Source: Hormiphora californensis (lineage: Eukaryota; Ctenophora; Tentaculata; Cydippida; Pleurobrachiidae). Taken from it: a stretch of DNA of 64,000 nt. The DNA lies in assembly GCA_020137815.1 (NCBI GenBank), contig CM035351.1, forward strand, positions 3,110,409 through 3,174,408, written 5' to 3'. The position numbers and the translations under genes are program-made. Positions 50,036 through 63,172 of the stretch are shown piece after piece; position 1 is the first letter of the stretch, and each line of letters opens with the position of its first letter. Under the pieces are notes generated by a model. The model worked only from the letters and a program-made list of their open reading frames with translations, searched no databases and was not told where the DNA came from.

Positions 50036-50640
50036 TGGGAGCACTGAGCAGGGAATTGGTACGATGTTACTTTGCGTAACGCGCGAAGTTTCAATTCAGT
50101 GGAAAGTGAAGCGGAATGGCGCGGTTGGGTTTGTGCATGGGTGTTGCGCGTCTCATATCAGGTATCCCATAGCAACACTCAGCCCACCCATACCATGATG
50201 TTGCCAACTGTGTGGGGGGTTCGGGCTGTCAGAGCACAGGTGTAACCAATTGAATTGGTGTAGTGTCAGAAAGAATCATGTAGGCCCCACCCAAACGTGC
50301 CATATTCGAAGCCTGTAACAAGATCTGATCCCGATCTGATATATTGCATTGATAGGTTAGTGAATCAGATTCTGATTCTCTAACCTATCAGATCTTGTTA
50401 CAATGATACACTTACAGGCTTCGGAAAAGCATTCTAACATTCGGCCAAGTGTCACACTCTGAACAGAATGTGACACTTGACAGAATGTTAGAATACTTTT
50501 CAGTTTCCTGGTTAACCAAAAGAAAATTCAGTTTCTACGGGAAAGGGAACTGTGGTAGAATTGAGAAACCGGAATAAAACAAATAAAACAACATAGAAAA
50601 AACACTGTCAGACCAATGCTCTGACAGAAAATACAGGGGG
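50036..50640. repeat. Hairpin-rich region between WD40 and GPCR genes
   Basis: A foldback at about 50307-50423 pairs CGAAGCCTGTAAC with GTTACA...GGCTTCG and contains an inner hairpin at 50351-50390. A 64-nt hairpin follows at 50431-50494. CTGTCAGACCAATGCTCTGACAG near 50606 belongs to the dispersed family at 9.4 and 59.6 kb. Confidence 0.7.
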
Positions 50641-50867
50641 ATTGTTCGTTAGGCACTCGTATGAGAAAAAGTATGCGTCATATCAGACCGATCGTAAGAC
50701 TGTCTATCGGCGCCTACCCGATCTGAGCACACTGAGAATTAATGCGGGGTCTGAGCGCACTAAGAATCAATGGCGGCATCAGGCCGATCCTAAGACATGG
50801 TTTGAGATTCTGCTACCAGGGTCGTCTCTGGCCGAGTGTCCAGGTGTCCATGGACACGAGCATACTG

Positions 50868-51964
50868 CTAAAGTTCGATATCATCATTGTTCTTGTCTTG
50901 TACAATCCTGTGTGCCTTGCTAAAGGTAGCCATGGAAAACACCGTCCCACTCCTAGATATCCCCCTGGCATTTCTAAATTTGGTATTCACATAATCCTTC
51001 ACCTTGTTCATTCTCCAATAGTAGATCAAGGGGTTAATTGCGGAGTTGAGGGCCACACACATGACATATGTGAAATTCCAGCTGTAGAATAGGAGAGTTT
51101 TGTGGTCAGCGTAGGTGACAGAGTAACAGTCATCTATACACCCATCCTTGCCCTTCCATCCCTGCTATCGTCATCAAGAGGTAGTTAATAAACACGGGTA
51201 TGTTGAACACTATGTAGGCAATGGTGAAGATTAGGATGGTCATGGTAGCTGCACGGGGCGAGGTTCGTCCAGTGCCGGAACCTCTTGGCTTCACCTGTCT
51301 CCTCTCGTTGATCATGATGATGACATATGACGTCATACATGATATACAGATGGGGATGACTGGGGCGGCCAGGGTCAGGGACCTGGATATGGAGTTGAAC
51401 TTATAGGACCATTCAGTACTAGGCAGTTCGTAGCAGTACACATCACTGTGACTATACTGGAAGTTAGCAGCACCGATTGATATAGGGACATATTGATCGG
51501 AGAAGTAGGAACACAGTGTATACGATTGTTATTATCTTGAGTGACCCTACTTTCAGTTTTATGAGCGGTTTTATTAGAACGAATGTCCGAGTTAGGGACA
51601 TGACGCCGACGAGGTAGACTGACAGGAAGGGTAGCGTCTCCCAGAGTAGACCCCAGAGATGACAAAACACGGCAGAACCAAACATTGCTGGTGACCTGTT
51701 CCACAGAAAGCTTACAATTACAGGTGGAAGGGTGGCCGATATGAGTAGATCTACCAGAGCAATCCACACGTAGATGACATTGAAAAAGTTCTTGTTCTGA
51801 CTACCCCGTTCCTGGTGAATGAAGAATATCAGAGCGGAAAGGTTAGCCGGGGCACCCACTGCCAGGGCTAGAATGTAGAAAGCTGCAAAGAGGTAGTTGC
51901 TGGCACAGTGGGCTATCTCGGGAGGGAGCGCTGTGGATATGATGGTGAAGTTCTCCCCTGACAT
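50868..51964 (-). CDS. Rhodopsin-family GPCR with two frame breaks
   Basis: The span starts at ATG 51964 and has seven hydrophobic segments. First segment near FAAFYILALAVGAPANLSAL, then VIYVWIALVDLLISATLPPV, then VMSLTRTFVLIKPL (TRT at the DRY position). Further on are LAAPVIPICISCMTSYVIIM, TILIFTIAYIVFNIPVFI and NSAINPLIYYW, the NPxxY motif. A basic C-terminal tail ends at 50868. The ligand is unknown. Reading continuity requires one extra base near 51485-51500 (end of TM4) and one near 51135-51150 (after TM6); with both skipped the total is 364 residues. The ATG follows a CCCATTGTAG acceptor by nine bases. It is a convergent neighbour of the WD40 gene. Confidence 0.85.
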
Positions 51965-52274
51965 TTCTCAGTGCTACAATGGGGAGGGAGGTGGTGGGGT
52001 TAACATGATCATCTGTAGGAGAACAGAAGCTAGATAAATGTTAAGAAATGGAGTACTGAGTAGGTGTGGGTCATATTTAAGCGAAATTTTCCATTATGGA
52101 AATTCTAAGAAACGCCAGTTGGTTCTTGGAATTTCTTGGATGGGTAGCGGAAAATCATCAATATGCGATGAGAGCAAAGCACTCAGAATAGTTATGTAGC
52201 ACTAATGGGTTTACTCATTGTGAATGAGAGTAGTGTAGTATACTTTTTTAGAACTCTAGTAATTTAGCACAGTG

Positions 52275-52580
52275 CGTAGTTTACCAAATTACATAATCCT
52301 AGGTGCAGTAAAATTGAGAATGACAGAGACTAAACTAAGAGAAGGATAAAGCCTGGGATTTTAGCGGGGAAAGGGTTTCAGTTTAAAGAGAGGGGAACGA
52401 TCCTCCTTTAATGTCCTAGTAGTTTACCAAATTACATAATCCTAGGTGCAGTAAAATAAAGAATGACAGAGACTAAACTAAGAGATTCTCTTAGTAAGAG
52501 AAGAAAGAGATAGGGCCTGGTATTTCAGCAGGGAAAGGGTATCAGTTTAAAGAGAGGGGGGAACGATCCTCCTTTATTAT
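52275..52580. repeat. Tandem duplication, about 150 bp
   Basis: AGTTTACCAAATTACATAAT to CGATCCTCCTTTA occurs twice in direct orientation with small differences, including a short insertion in the second copy. The rest of 52.0-53.1 kb shows nothing else. Confidence 0.85.
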
Positions 52581-53145
52581 ACCAACAGGTGGGTATCAAA
52601 GAGCCACAAAGGTGGGGTGTAACAACCTGCATTGTAGTAGAAGCACACAGCGGGGCCTGGTGTATTATAACAGGGCCTGGTGTATAATAACAGGGCCACT
52701 ATAATAGGACCTCATAATGTATACACAAGATCGGGTAAAATAGAGAAAGGTAGTTATTCACACTCACACTCACAGCATTCAACCCTCATCCCCGTTCAGA
52801 CTACACTGTTTTACCGTAGTCACGGTCAGACTCCATTGTTGTTTGAGACCCCCCTAGTACTCAGCAATTGAATTGATAATGCGTCTGGGTCGCGGTTATA
52901 CACTATGACATGGAGTTCTGTGGTTTACTGTTATGTTTTATTCACTCACTTCAAATAACGAAATAACGATTCGAACAGGCGAGGGGGGTTTGAGCTAATG
53001 AGTCCTGAGATGTCAAGATTAAATACAGCAACCTGTATCTGGGTAGGCTGAAATGTCATAATTTGAATATCTATTTGAATCACATTATGATATGCACACA
53101 ATGTCGTTGACTCTTCAATAACAATTAACATATTATTATGATGGT

Positions 53146-53268
<123 letters not shown>

Positions 53269-53626
53269 CACATGATACTAATTGCTGGTGCTGACTCTAT
53301 AACAACACACGCCATATAACTACCCAAGCATTATCATCTCACTATAATGAACCTAACACAAAATTCGTGGAGTAAATTAGTATCTTTTGAGGGTCATCTC
53401 ATGTGTCATTATTGACGAGGTCTCCACCCCTTACTCTCCCCCTCTCTCTTCGGTTGACTTCGGTACTGAAAGGCCAGGCGACCAAGGCTGAACCATGGTA
53501 CTATGAAATGAACACAGTTCACCAATAGAGTGAGATGGGTGGGTTATTGTGGAGCTGTTAGTGCGCTTGTTAGATGATTGTGATTAATGAACGAGATAAA
53601 GAGGGGGAGAAAGAGAGGGGAGAGAG

Positions 53627-53669
<43 letters not shown>

Positions 53670-54211
53670 TTGTCAAAAGAGTTTGAATAACGCGGTACCG
53701 GTGCACAATGCAATTGACAAAGAGAGGTCGTATCGATAATGGTAATGAGTATTGGTCCGTGGTTGAAAAGCTAAGTTCGCGGAATAAAGAGGGCACTAAA
53801 AATGGATTCATCACTAAACAAGAGACCCACAAAAGATAACCCGCAAAAGACCCACAAAAGATGGCTTCAAATTAATGATCTGGGGGCACGTGTCCCGTAT
53901 AAGCCACGTTACCGATTACTTTAACTTTTCCCATGGCCATGAGAAGCACGTACAATGGTCGCAGTAAGCTGTGCAATGATTGGATGCAAGTTTTATAGCC
54001 AGCCTAGCAATAGATGGTATATGTTTACCCATTAAGGCTTCATTCTCACATGGTAAAGTTGACTAAAAGCTTGGTTATGTTCACGTGAGGTAGAATATAT
54101 ATAAACCTAGATGGCTATATAACCTTTATAAAACGCCTACTGTGCATGAATCGCATGAGGTGGGTATACATATATTATCAGCCGCATGTCTATAAGCTGA
54201 CTAACACAGCT

Positions 54212-54267
<56 letters not shown>

Positions 54268-54677
54268 ACCCATATATAATAATCTCCGCAAGCCGCGTAG
54301 AAAATATTAATTTATATGCTGTCCCTGGGGGATCTAAGGAAGATACAAGCATGGCTATTAACGTACGATAGTTAGCTCAATGATTAATGTTCAGAAAATT
54401 AATGAGAATATAATGCACGAAACAAGGATATACTATATCGACATGAAGTTGGCTTGTTATTAGCAATTAAACCAATTACTTTGTCGGAACGTCTCTACCA
54501 CGTAGTATGGGATAGAATGGGATAAAGAGATAGATAGGAAGTGAGAGACTTTTGTGAGCTATACCCCTTTCTCTCCTGCCGGAACTTCGGTCCACTTTTA
54601 TCTATTCAACTTCAAGTATCTTCATTCTTTTTCTTATTTTTAGTCCGAGAAATTATCTCTTCATCTAAATTATTTCT

Positions 54678-55139
54678 TTTAAAGGTTGACAAGATACCTA
54701 GAACTTTTCGTATATCGTCTTATTTTGATTTATCATTAATTTTCAGCATTTTTTTCAGAATTTTTTGTCGGCTAGAAATATGTGCAAAATAGGGGGTCTA
54801 CTGATAAACTAGAGGCGCAATTTAAAAATTGATACCGTAATATCTCCGGTTCTTGATGAGATACAGAAACCGTTTTGGTAGCGTTGGAAAGGTCTTATTA
54901 AGACCAAACCAACGCAACCAAGATCAAGTAGCTATCTTTTGAGGAACTAGAAACGTGAATTTCAATTTGCGAGACGCAGTGAGTGTGCCCAGTAAAACCA
55001 GTGCTGACAATATCGGTAGACCCCCTATTTCGAATTTTTTTCTAGCCGACAAAAAATTCTGAAAAAATGCTGAAAATTAATGATAAATCAAAATAAGACG
55101 ATATACGAAAAGTTTTAGGTATCTTGTCAACCTTTAAAA
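54678..55139. mobile_element. Foldback element, about 460 bp
   Basis: The outer arm TTTTAAAGGTTGACAAGATA through AGGGGGTCTAC is mirrored at 55013-55139. The centre has TCTCCGGTTCTTGATGAGAT and GCGTTGGAAAGG with inverted partners. Same core as at 40.9 and 46.7 kb. Confidence 0.8.
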
Positions 55140-55421
55140 CCTATATTCTATAATCTATATATTTCCACAGTAACTTATACTCCATTTTTTTCAACTGTTC
55201 ACCCCCCAAAGTCGTGCGTGTACACATCTCTATTATAATTTGGAGATGAACGTCGTCGAAGTCGTTCGTTAGGCGGTATCTAAGCGACAGTGCTCCTTCA
55301 TAAAATACTTTATGTGACCAAAGCTGTAAAGCTGTCATTCACACTTTTGGAACTTCCAGTGGAAGTTAATTTATATTTTCGAATGACTTTTAACATGCCA
55401 GTCACCATGTTTACCAATTCA

Positions 55422-55435
55422 GTTGCCATGGCAAC
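55422..55435. promoter_or_regulatory. Canonical X-box palindrome
   Basis: GTTGCCATGGCAAC is the textbook symmetrical RFX site. No gene start is visible nearby, so its role is unknown. Confidence 0.5.
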
Positions 55436-55533
55436 CGTGTTATTGACGTTGAAAGTGGCGAAATGAGCCACACGGCGAAGCCGGGTGGGTTATCAAAAGG
55501 CCCTTACTCGAGGCGCACCAATGGGTGCGCTAG

Positions 55534-55575
55534 TGTGATAAACGTGCAAAACAATTGTTTTGCACGTTTATCACA
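55534..55575. repeat. Perfect 42-nt palindrome
   Basis: TGTGATAAACGTGCAAAACA is followed directly by its reverse complement. Hairpins CCACACGGC-GAA-GCCGGGTGG and AGGCGCACC-AATG-GGTGCGCT lie just upstream (55470-55530). Confidence 0.9.
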
Positions 55576-56039
55576 TGTTAACGTGTAGTGCGCGCCACAA
55601 AAATTATAAATTTCAGTTTTTGGGGGAACAGTTGAAAAAAAAGGACTTTAGATTAAGCTGGAATACTGGTCGAGTATAGCCTCTACTAAAGATATATGTC
55701 CTCTGTACTAGGTTTAAATTGTGTGGCTCACACCTTCATTTGAGGGTTCGGTAGATCAAGGGCACATAGTAATAAGTAATGGTCGGAGAAGAGCACTATA
55801 ATATATTCTCTATTCTGTCTGTTGGAGCGGACAGTAAGGTAGTGGTCAAGGCAATTAACAAATAACTGCCACAGACTCATTCGGGCTCTCCGCTGATCAT
55901 CCCGCTAGGCATCATACGCCACTATCTCATAGCTGTATGAACCCCTAATATAAATATCTCGACTAAAAGTAAAGCGCACATGCCATTACGTGGGGTCCCC
56001 CTATCTGTCTCCTCCTCTCTCTCTCTCTTCCTTCTCTCA

Positions 56040-56600
56040 TTCTATAAATCGGGTTTTTTTTCCCCCCCAAAGGTTTGGGTTTGGTGAATAAAAGGGAGAG
56101 CCACCCGGGGGGTTTAAAAAGGCCTATCGAGGGCCATGGTAGAGTGTGATAAACGTAATTTTCCCTTTTTCTATTTTAACTGGCCCCACAATTATTTTTT
56201 TGGGAAAGTTGACCCAAACTTTATAATTGTTTTTGGGCGGTAACCTCTACTAAATTTTTTCTTTTCTGGTTTTTTGGCCCCACCTTTTTTCCTTTCTGTT
56301 TCAAGGGCCTTAATAATTGGTCGAAACCCAATTGGTTTGTTGGGCCAAATTAATTTTTGTGTCAATAAAAAGCGCTCAACCAGGGGTTCCGGTTCGTCAC
56401 CCTTCTTCTTTTCGGAGGCGCTTAAAATTTCTCCCTTTACCCGTGCCCTTCAAATAGGTAATAATTCTTCCTTACGTTCTTTTCTCTTTTTTCCTCTATT
56501 TTCCCCCCCTTTTCCTTCTTCTTCTCTTCTTCTTTCCTCTCTCTCTCTCTTCTCTCCCTCCTCCCTTCTGATCCAAATTCAATTCCTCCCTCCAAAATGA
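56040..56600. other. Low-quality, homopolymer-stretched sequence
   Basis: Same texture as the first 1.2 kb. It repeats altered pieces of 55.48-55.8 kb (for example GGCCTATCGAGG and TGATAAACGT), as though a poorly read second copy of the neighbouring hairpin region. Confidence 0.5.
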
Positions 56601-57019
56601 GTAGCGAGATTGTCCAGCATGCAATTAGTCGTAGGTAGATCAGCTTCCAGCTGATTCGAATTGTGGACTGCTAACAACTTCATCAACTATAACAACTTAG
56701 CTCGTTCAATGTTCATGCTAAGTGAAAGTCACGCACACCTCTAAATTAGAGGAAAGTCTAAACTAGAGGTCTAATGAACAATATGTGAACAATATGTGAT
56801 GCATGGTCTATCTGCATGATACACAAATAACCAGTAAAATATAAGGAGGCGCCCCGGGTTGTGTAATGTTGGCCAACATTATGAAATGGTGTTGGACCCC
56901 CTCTCTTTCAGTTTGTTGAGTAACAACTCTCAGTGTGGGTGGGTGCGGCGGTACCGGCCCTTTGTCAAAGGAGTTAATAAATGAGTTAAACGGTGCAGTC
57001 ATGATGAGGTGAACACAGT

Positions 57020-57140
57020 TTAGTAAATGGTGGTGGTGTGGCTCTTTTTTAGGTATTATATTGATCTAATGGTTCTACTAAGTTTAGTAAATGGTGGCTC
57101 TTTTTTAGGTATTATATTGATCTAATGGTTCTACTAAGGA
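57020..57140. repeat. Tandem duplication, about 60 bp
   Basis: TTTAGTAAATGGTGG to TCTAATGGTTCTACTAAG occurs twice in direct orientation. Confidence 0.85.
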
Positions 57141-57659
57141 GTGCAACTCTCATTATGGCCCACTGAGCGGGGTCCTACGAGACACGAGCCAAGCTGTGTT
57201 ACAGTTTTACTAGTAAATATAACGGTATGAACAAAACAGAATACACGAAGGATATACCGTGGTGTTTATACAATACCGGGGGAAACAACACTTTTACAGG
57301 ACAGATTACCAAATACAGCTGACATACGACACATGATATAATATTATAATATGTCGTCTAGGGCAATTATCATACACAGTATAATAGCCGTATATTATGG
57401 GCTTGTGCGTTGGTTCATATTATGAACACCGTCACAGGGTACATTTACACCAAAAAACCCGGAAACAGCAAAATTAATATGGCCATGGATATCCGGCAAG
57501 AAACACACTGATAGTGTATCAGTCAGGGGAGAGACTATAAGGCCACATACCGGGGCAATTAACTACTGATTATTTGTGGTGGACATTTGTGGTCAAAGTA
57601 TGATAATTATCTAATATTTATGGGCTGGGCAGTGGATATGTTGGTATGTGGTCTCACAA

Positions 57660-57880
57660 AAATCAAATACAAGCTTGAGAAAATAATTAGATAGATTGGG
57701 TCTCAAGGCTCAAGCTCCCAATTCAATTTTAAACAAGAAACAAATAACACAAGCGTGAGAAATTAATTAGATAGATTAGGTCTTAAGGCTCGAGCCAATT
57801 AATACAAGCTTAAGAAATTAATGAGATAGATTAGATCTTGAGCCTGAGAAACAACTACAAGTGCATGCTTGATTGATTGG
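57660..57880. repeat. Three diverged direct repeats
   Basis: The unit CAAGCTTGAGAAATTAATTAG plus ATAGATTGGGTCTCAAGGCT recurs three times at about 70-100 bp spacing. The surrounding 57.1-58.7 kb is AT-rich with hairpins at 58013-58100 (GTTCTACGGAG and its partner). No gene seen. Confidence 0.7.
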
Positions 57881-58769
57881 ATCTTGAAGTTGAGATAACA
57901 CCCACTGGTGAAGGTCTCAGAATAAACAAAACTATATGCAATTGTTCCTCAATAGGCTTATAATAATTGGTTAGATGAATATTTAGAAATTAGAGTGATG
58001 ACAATTGAATATATATTCGCTATAATATTCCGAATATTCAATTGACTTTTGGTTCTACGGAGCGAATATTATTTACTCCGTAGAACTAGAATTCAGTTGT
58101 GGCGACAAATAACTTACTGAAATTCACTGAGCCTCTTAAATAAGTTCTCTAGAACTGATCATATCAACTAAACGATCAATAAGAGTCTTATTCTTCGTTG
58201 ATAATGATATGATTATATATGATCAGCTCATAGAGAAGTTATTCTTCAGGGCAATATTTAGATAGTCAAATGGGATACAAATGTTATCAGAGACATAATA
58301 TTTGTTGCTTTAGAAGCCTGAAAAGAGACTCAATCAATGCAATAAAATAGGACAACAATATGTGGGATATTCAGAAGCCCTAATAATAATATAATCTATA
58401 TAATTCTATCTCTCCCATCCACCCTCCCCCACCATAACATCCCATATTTTTCTGTTTCATAATATCTGAGGCACTATCGCCAATTTCTCATCCCCGAGTA
58501 GTATCTCATCAGCCTATGAAGCTAATGAGAGTCCGATTGGATTGCAGTATGTTATACTTAGTAACACGGCTTAGAAAGATATATGTGGCTGAATATCCAG
58601 CGAAACAAAGTGCTATGTGATGCAGTGACCATCATGTAGAGCTCCCCCCTCCACGGTGGAGCCCACCAGTGGTGGGGGTAGCATTAGCAAACCGAGAATA
58701 GCTCAACCAAGCACACAGTGCATTTTCTACCCTAGAGAGAGATAGTGAGGGAGAGAGTCCGGACTCTCT

Positions 58770-58772
58770 CTC

Positions 58773-58865
<93 letters not shown>
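58770..58865. repeat. (CT)n array
   Basis: About 95 bases of uninterrupted CT. A second array lies at 59001-59120. Confidence 0.97.
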
Positions 58866-58866
<1 letters not shown>

Positions 58867-58999
58867 CTCTCTCTGACTCTCTCTCCCTCTGCTCTCTTTC
58901 TCTTTTTCCACCTTGTTAGTTGATGGTGTTGTAGTCAATTCTAAACATCTAGCGCAGCCACACACAAACTGAGACGTGGCACTTACTGACCTTGTAGGC

Positions 59000-59123
<124 letters not shown>

Positions 59124-59559
59124 CGTGGATTAGTCTCTCACAATCTTCCTACTTCATAGTACTGTATAATTGAGAGGTATTTAATGTGGCGCAAACAACT
59201 TGACATGGCTAAGACATAATACAGCACACTCTTATATAATGCTCCTAACTCCTAGCCTAATGCCTCATCTCTATCTCTCTCTCTCTCTATCTCTCTCTCT
59301 CCAATCTACATCTGGTGTGTGTTTTTGTATAACTCCTCCCCCGTATTCCTGCAGAAGGGAGAAGCAGGAAGACACGCACCTACACAAACTTTATTGAGCA
59401 CTTACCCAACAGGAAAGCACCACTACACACTAATTTGCTATTGTTTTGGCAAAACGTGTGGTTTAGTATTTCCGGTTTAATCAAGTGGTATAATTAGTTG
59501 GAAATCAACAGATAAACACTAGAATTAGAAAAGTGGAATCAATGATTCCGGGAATCAGA

Positions 59560-59750
59560 AGCTGTCAGGCCAATGCTCTGACCAATGCTCTGACCAATGC
59601 TCTGACAGATGCTCTGACCAATGCTCTAACCACAGTCCCCACGTGCGAAATGAGAATAGGGTCAGGCTATGATCCAGTTTGGAAGATTTCGCATATATTG
59701 GGGTCTGGCGCCGCCAGACTTGTTGAGTAACATCGCCAGACAGGGCATTG
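59560..59750. repeat. CCAATGCTCTGAC tandem plus CTGTCTGGCG hairpin
   Basis: Five copies of CCAATGCTCTGAC (variants GATGCTCTGAC and CCAATGCTCTAAC) follow CTGTCAGG. A hairpin with GTCTGGCGCCGCCAGAC follows at about 59703. Confidence 0.75.
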
Positions 59751-60047
59751 CGATTACTGAGAACTCCAACAGCTGAGAAGTGACAGTATCAACTTGGCAC
59801 AGGCTGGAATTTATAGCTGACACTTCAAGGACACACATTAGAATCAAATTAAGGGCAGCTTTGCGGGCCGCATGGATACAAAGAAAACCTAAGACAGATA
59901 TACCATGAAGCGTGATGCAGCTGTCAGTGATGCGGTATCACACCTCACAAAGTTGGACTACCCTTGAACATGAGCAGTTCTAAGTCTATAGTCCAGCCGT
60001 ATTTCACAGACTGTACCTGACCTACCTAGTTTTTAAAGAGTTATATA

Positions 60048-61614
60048 CAGGGTGTCCCATATATTCTCCGGGTCGGTTGGCGAGCTGTCACGCAAAAACG
60101 GTGATAGTTGTGTGAAAACAAACTGTGGGAGTGTGCTGGATTAATACCTTCCTAACTGATGGCTTTGTTTTAAAATTAAATTTCAAAAGTTCATTTTTCA
60201 TGAATGAACATTGCTGCCGTTCATTCATGAATTCTGAAATATTGTTTACCTTGAGTAAGTAACTTTTCTTTGGCTCGCAATTATCTTTCCAATGAGCACC
60301 ATAAAACTCAAATTGAAGCACCAGGTCACATAACAGTTGAGAAAATGAACATGCATGATTTTGGCTCTTTTTGCGACTTTCAATCGGCTGTATCACCGCT
60401 ACCTTATCTTCAATTTTTTTGAAACTTTGGGTGAACATTGGATAAGCAAAGATCTTTGCTCACAAGAAAAATCAAGGTCAAAACTCAAAGTTCATTTTTA
60501 AGTTTTGGTAGTTCATTCCACTCATTCATGAACCAACAACCCTAAAGTGATGGAAAAGTGTTGGATTTTGTTTGGCCAATGTCCTGCAATGACAGAGAGG
60601 TGTAGTAACGTGTTTCCGGGCTAGTTAGTGGGTGTCCATGTGATCTTGGTGATACCTGACACCTTCACTGAGCAATAATCAAGGGATTTTCACGAATTCA
60701 AGCATGTGATTTGGGTTTTCTGCGATTGGTATCGTGCAGCAATGTTAAGAGATCTCATAGCCCCTCGAAAATGATGGTTAGTTCAATGAAATGAGTTGAT
60801 TTATGATCGAAAATGGTCGTTGAGTTCAATGTGGCATCGGTTTTAATCTTATTGATCATAAATCAACTCAATTTATTGAACTTATCATCATTTTTGAGGT
60901 GCTATGTGATCTCTCAAGATTGCTGCACGATACCAATCGCAGTAGACCCGAATCACATGCTTTAATTTGAGAAAATCTCTTAATTATTGCTCAGTGAAGG
61001 TGTCAGGTATCACCAAGATCACATGGACACCCACTAACTAGCCCGGAAACACGTTACTACACCTCTCTGTCATTGCAGGACATTGGCCAAACAAAATCCA
61101 ACACTTTTCCATCACTTTAGGGTTGTTGGTTCATGAATGAGTGGAATGAACTACCAAAACTTAAAAATGAACTTTGAGTTTTGACCTTGATTTTTCTTGT
61201 GAGCAAAGATCTTTGCTTATCCAATGTTCACCCAAAGTTTCAAAAAGATTGAAGATAAGGTAGCGGTGATACAGCCGATTGAAAGTCGCAAAAAGAGCCA
61301 AAATCATGCATGTTCATTTTCTCAACTGTTATGTGACCTGGTGCTTCAATTTGAGTTTTATGGTGCTCATTGGAAAGATAATTGCGAGCCAAAGAAAAGT
61401 TACTTACTCAAGGTAAACAATATTTCAGAATTCATGAATGAACGGCAGCAATGTTCATTCATGAAAAATGAACTTTTGAAATTTAATTTTAAAACAAAGC
61501 CATCAGTTAGGAAGGAATTAATCCAGCACACTCCCACAGTTTGTTTTCACACAACTATCACCGTTTTTGCGTGACAGCTCGCCAACCGACCCGGAGAATA
61601 TATGGGACACCCTG
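60048..61614. mobile_element. 1.57-kb palindromic mariner-like foldback element
   Basis: The element starts CAGGGTGTCCCATATATTC and ends with the exact complement, flanked by TA on both sides, the target duplication of Tc1/mariner elements. Arms of about 760 bp (60048-60811 and 60858-61614) mirror each other around a 46-bp centre. Each arm carries the same 116-residue open frame in opposite direction (start MFTQSFKKIEDKVAVIQPIE), differing at one residue. No DDE transposase motif is visible in it. It is a non-autonomous element or a very recent inverted fusion of two copies. Confidence 0.88.
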
Positions 61615-61639
61615 TATCAAACACAAAGACTGTCTTTGT

Positions 61640-63030
61640 GTCTTTAAGACATGCTAACAACTACAGGGTAATTGGTAAAAAGATACAACGTAACTGCAGG
61701 CATGTCGAGTTTCCTTTTTTCCCAAACACCTTTGAATATGGTAGCCAGTATATATATCAAAGTCTGATATATACTGGCAGCCAACCAGCCGTGTGAGTCG
61801 ACGCTTTTTCGAATTATCAGCCGCCTAGTTAATTTGTATGCCATGAGGGCTTTGGTGTGAATTACTCAGTTCATGTTAGTTTCTTATTAATGAGTCATTA
61901 ATTATACGCATACCTCATATCATAACATCAGCATGTTGATTTTGAGCTCAACATGCCGCCCGTGTTACTGGAATGAGTCACCATGACATTAGAAAAGTAT
62001 GAGTCATACCGATTCGCCCGAGACCTATGACATACTTATATTGCTTAAACATCGATCATACCCATATTTTTATATACTGGAGAAGGGGAGTCATACCTCA
62101 ACAGTGCCTAAAGACACCTATAACCCACCTATATATATATAGTTATTAAAGAGCTATGTAGATCAGTAATAATGACACTATGCAGTAAGGATCTGCGTCA
62201 GTAGAATTTGTACACAAGTGTGTCTTGCCTTCTACATTCTACAGCTTATCACCCTATATGTAGGACCTACATGATAGTCGGTCGGCTGTAGGCAGGTCTG
62301 GTACAAATACTCTGACCAGTGACCACAGTTCTGACCACAGTGCAGTTCTGAGAATAGGGTCATGCCAATGCTCTGACAAGTCTGGTACAAATAGTGGGTT
62401 TGGCAATGGCAATATATTACACAATTGATGCTATTATATGGAGAAATCAAATCAAGGGCTAGTCTTGGAACATTGTATGGTGGATAAATCTAATGTCTGG
62501 AAGTTAGATTTCAATAATTTCATATGCAACAGACTTCACAATACCACAAATAAATCCGCCGAAACATATAGCATGATCACTGACTCACTGAGGCTCACAA
62601 CATATATTCGAATGCAGTTGCATACCATCACATTACATGTCATCAAGTTGGTAGATGAAAAAGAAAAATCAGTTACATCGAGCCCGCGTGCTAGTTTGAT
62701 CACAAAAATTCTGCACAAAAACTTATAGAAAATGAAAACAGTTTCCCCCAACAACATATCCAATTCTGTTTGTGTCTGCAGCTGCACCCCTCACACCCCC
62801 GCCCCGCCCCCACTACTCAAATACACATGTCTATACTGATTCTCATCAAATCTCGAGCGGAACTACCTTGGCATCTAATCCTCTCTCACCTTGATCTCTT
62901 GATCACTTTCATCAACATCTGTCTCACTTGCTAGCTCCATCAACCTTCCACTATCTAATTTCCACCCCACTAAGCCCCCAACAATTTCCAGATCTATACA
63001 AAAAGCCTCGTGCTCAATCCCATTTGAAGA
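61640..63030. other. Gene-free region
   Basis: I see nothing coding. A hairpin lies at 61740-61780 (CCAGTATATATATCAAAG and complement), and fragments of the TCTGACCACAGTTCTGA and CCAATGCTCTGAC families lie at 62310-62385. Confidence 0.5.
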
Positions 63031-63049
63031 CTAAGAGGAATGGGAGAGA

Positions 63050-63093
63050 GATATAGAGGGGCTGAGAGGGAGAGAGAGAGTGAGAGAGAGAGA

Positions 63094-63172
<79 letters not shown>
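63050..63172. repeat. (GA)n array
   Basis: GA repeats with GAGTGAG interruptions. Confidence 0.95.

Noticed and set aside
60088-61574. The two 116-residue frames as independent host genes
   Set aside because: They are mirror images inside the arms of one foldback transposon with TA flanks, so they are transposon sequence.
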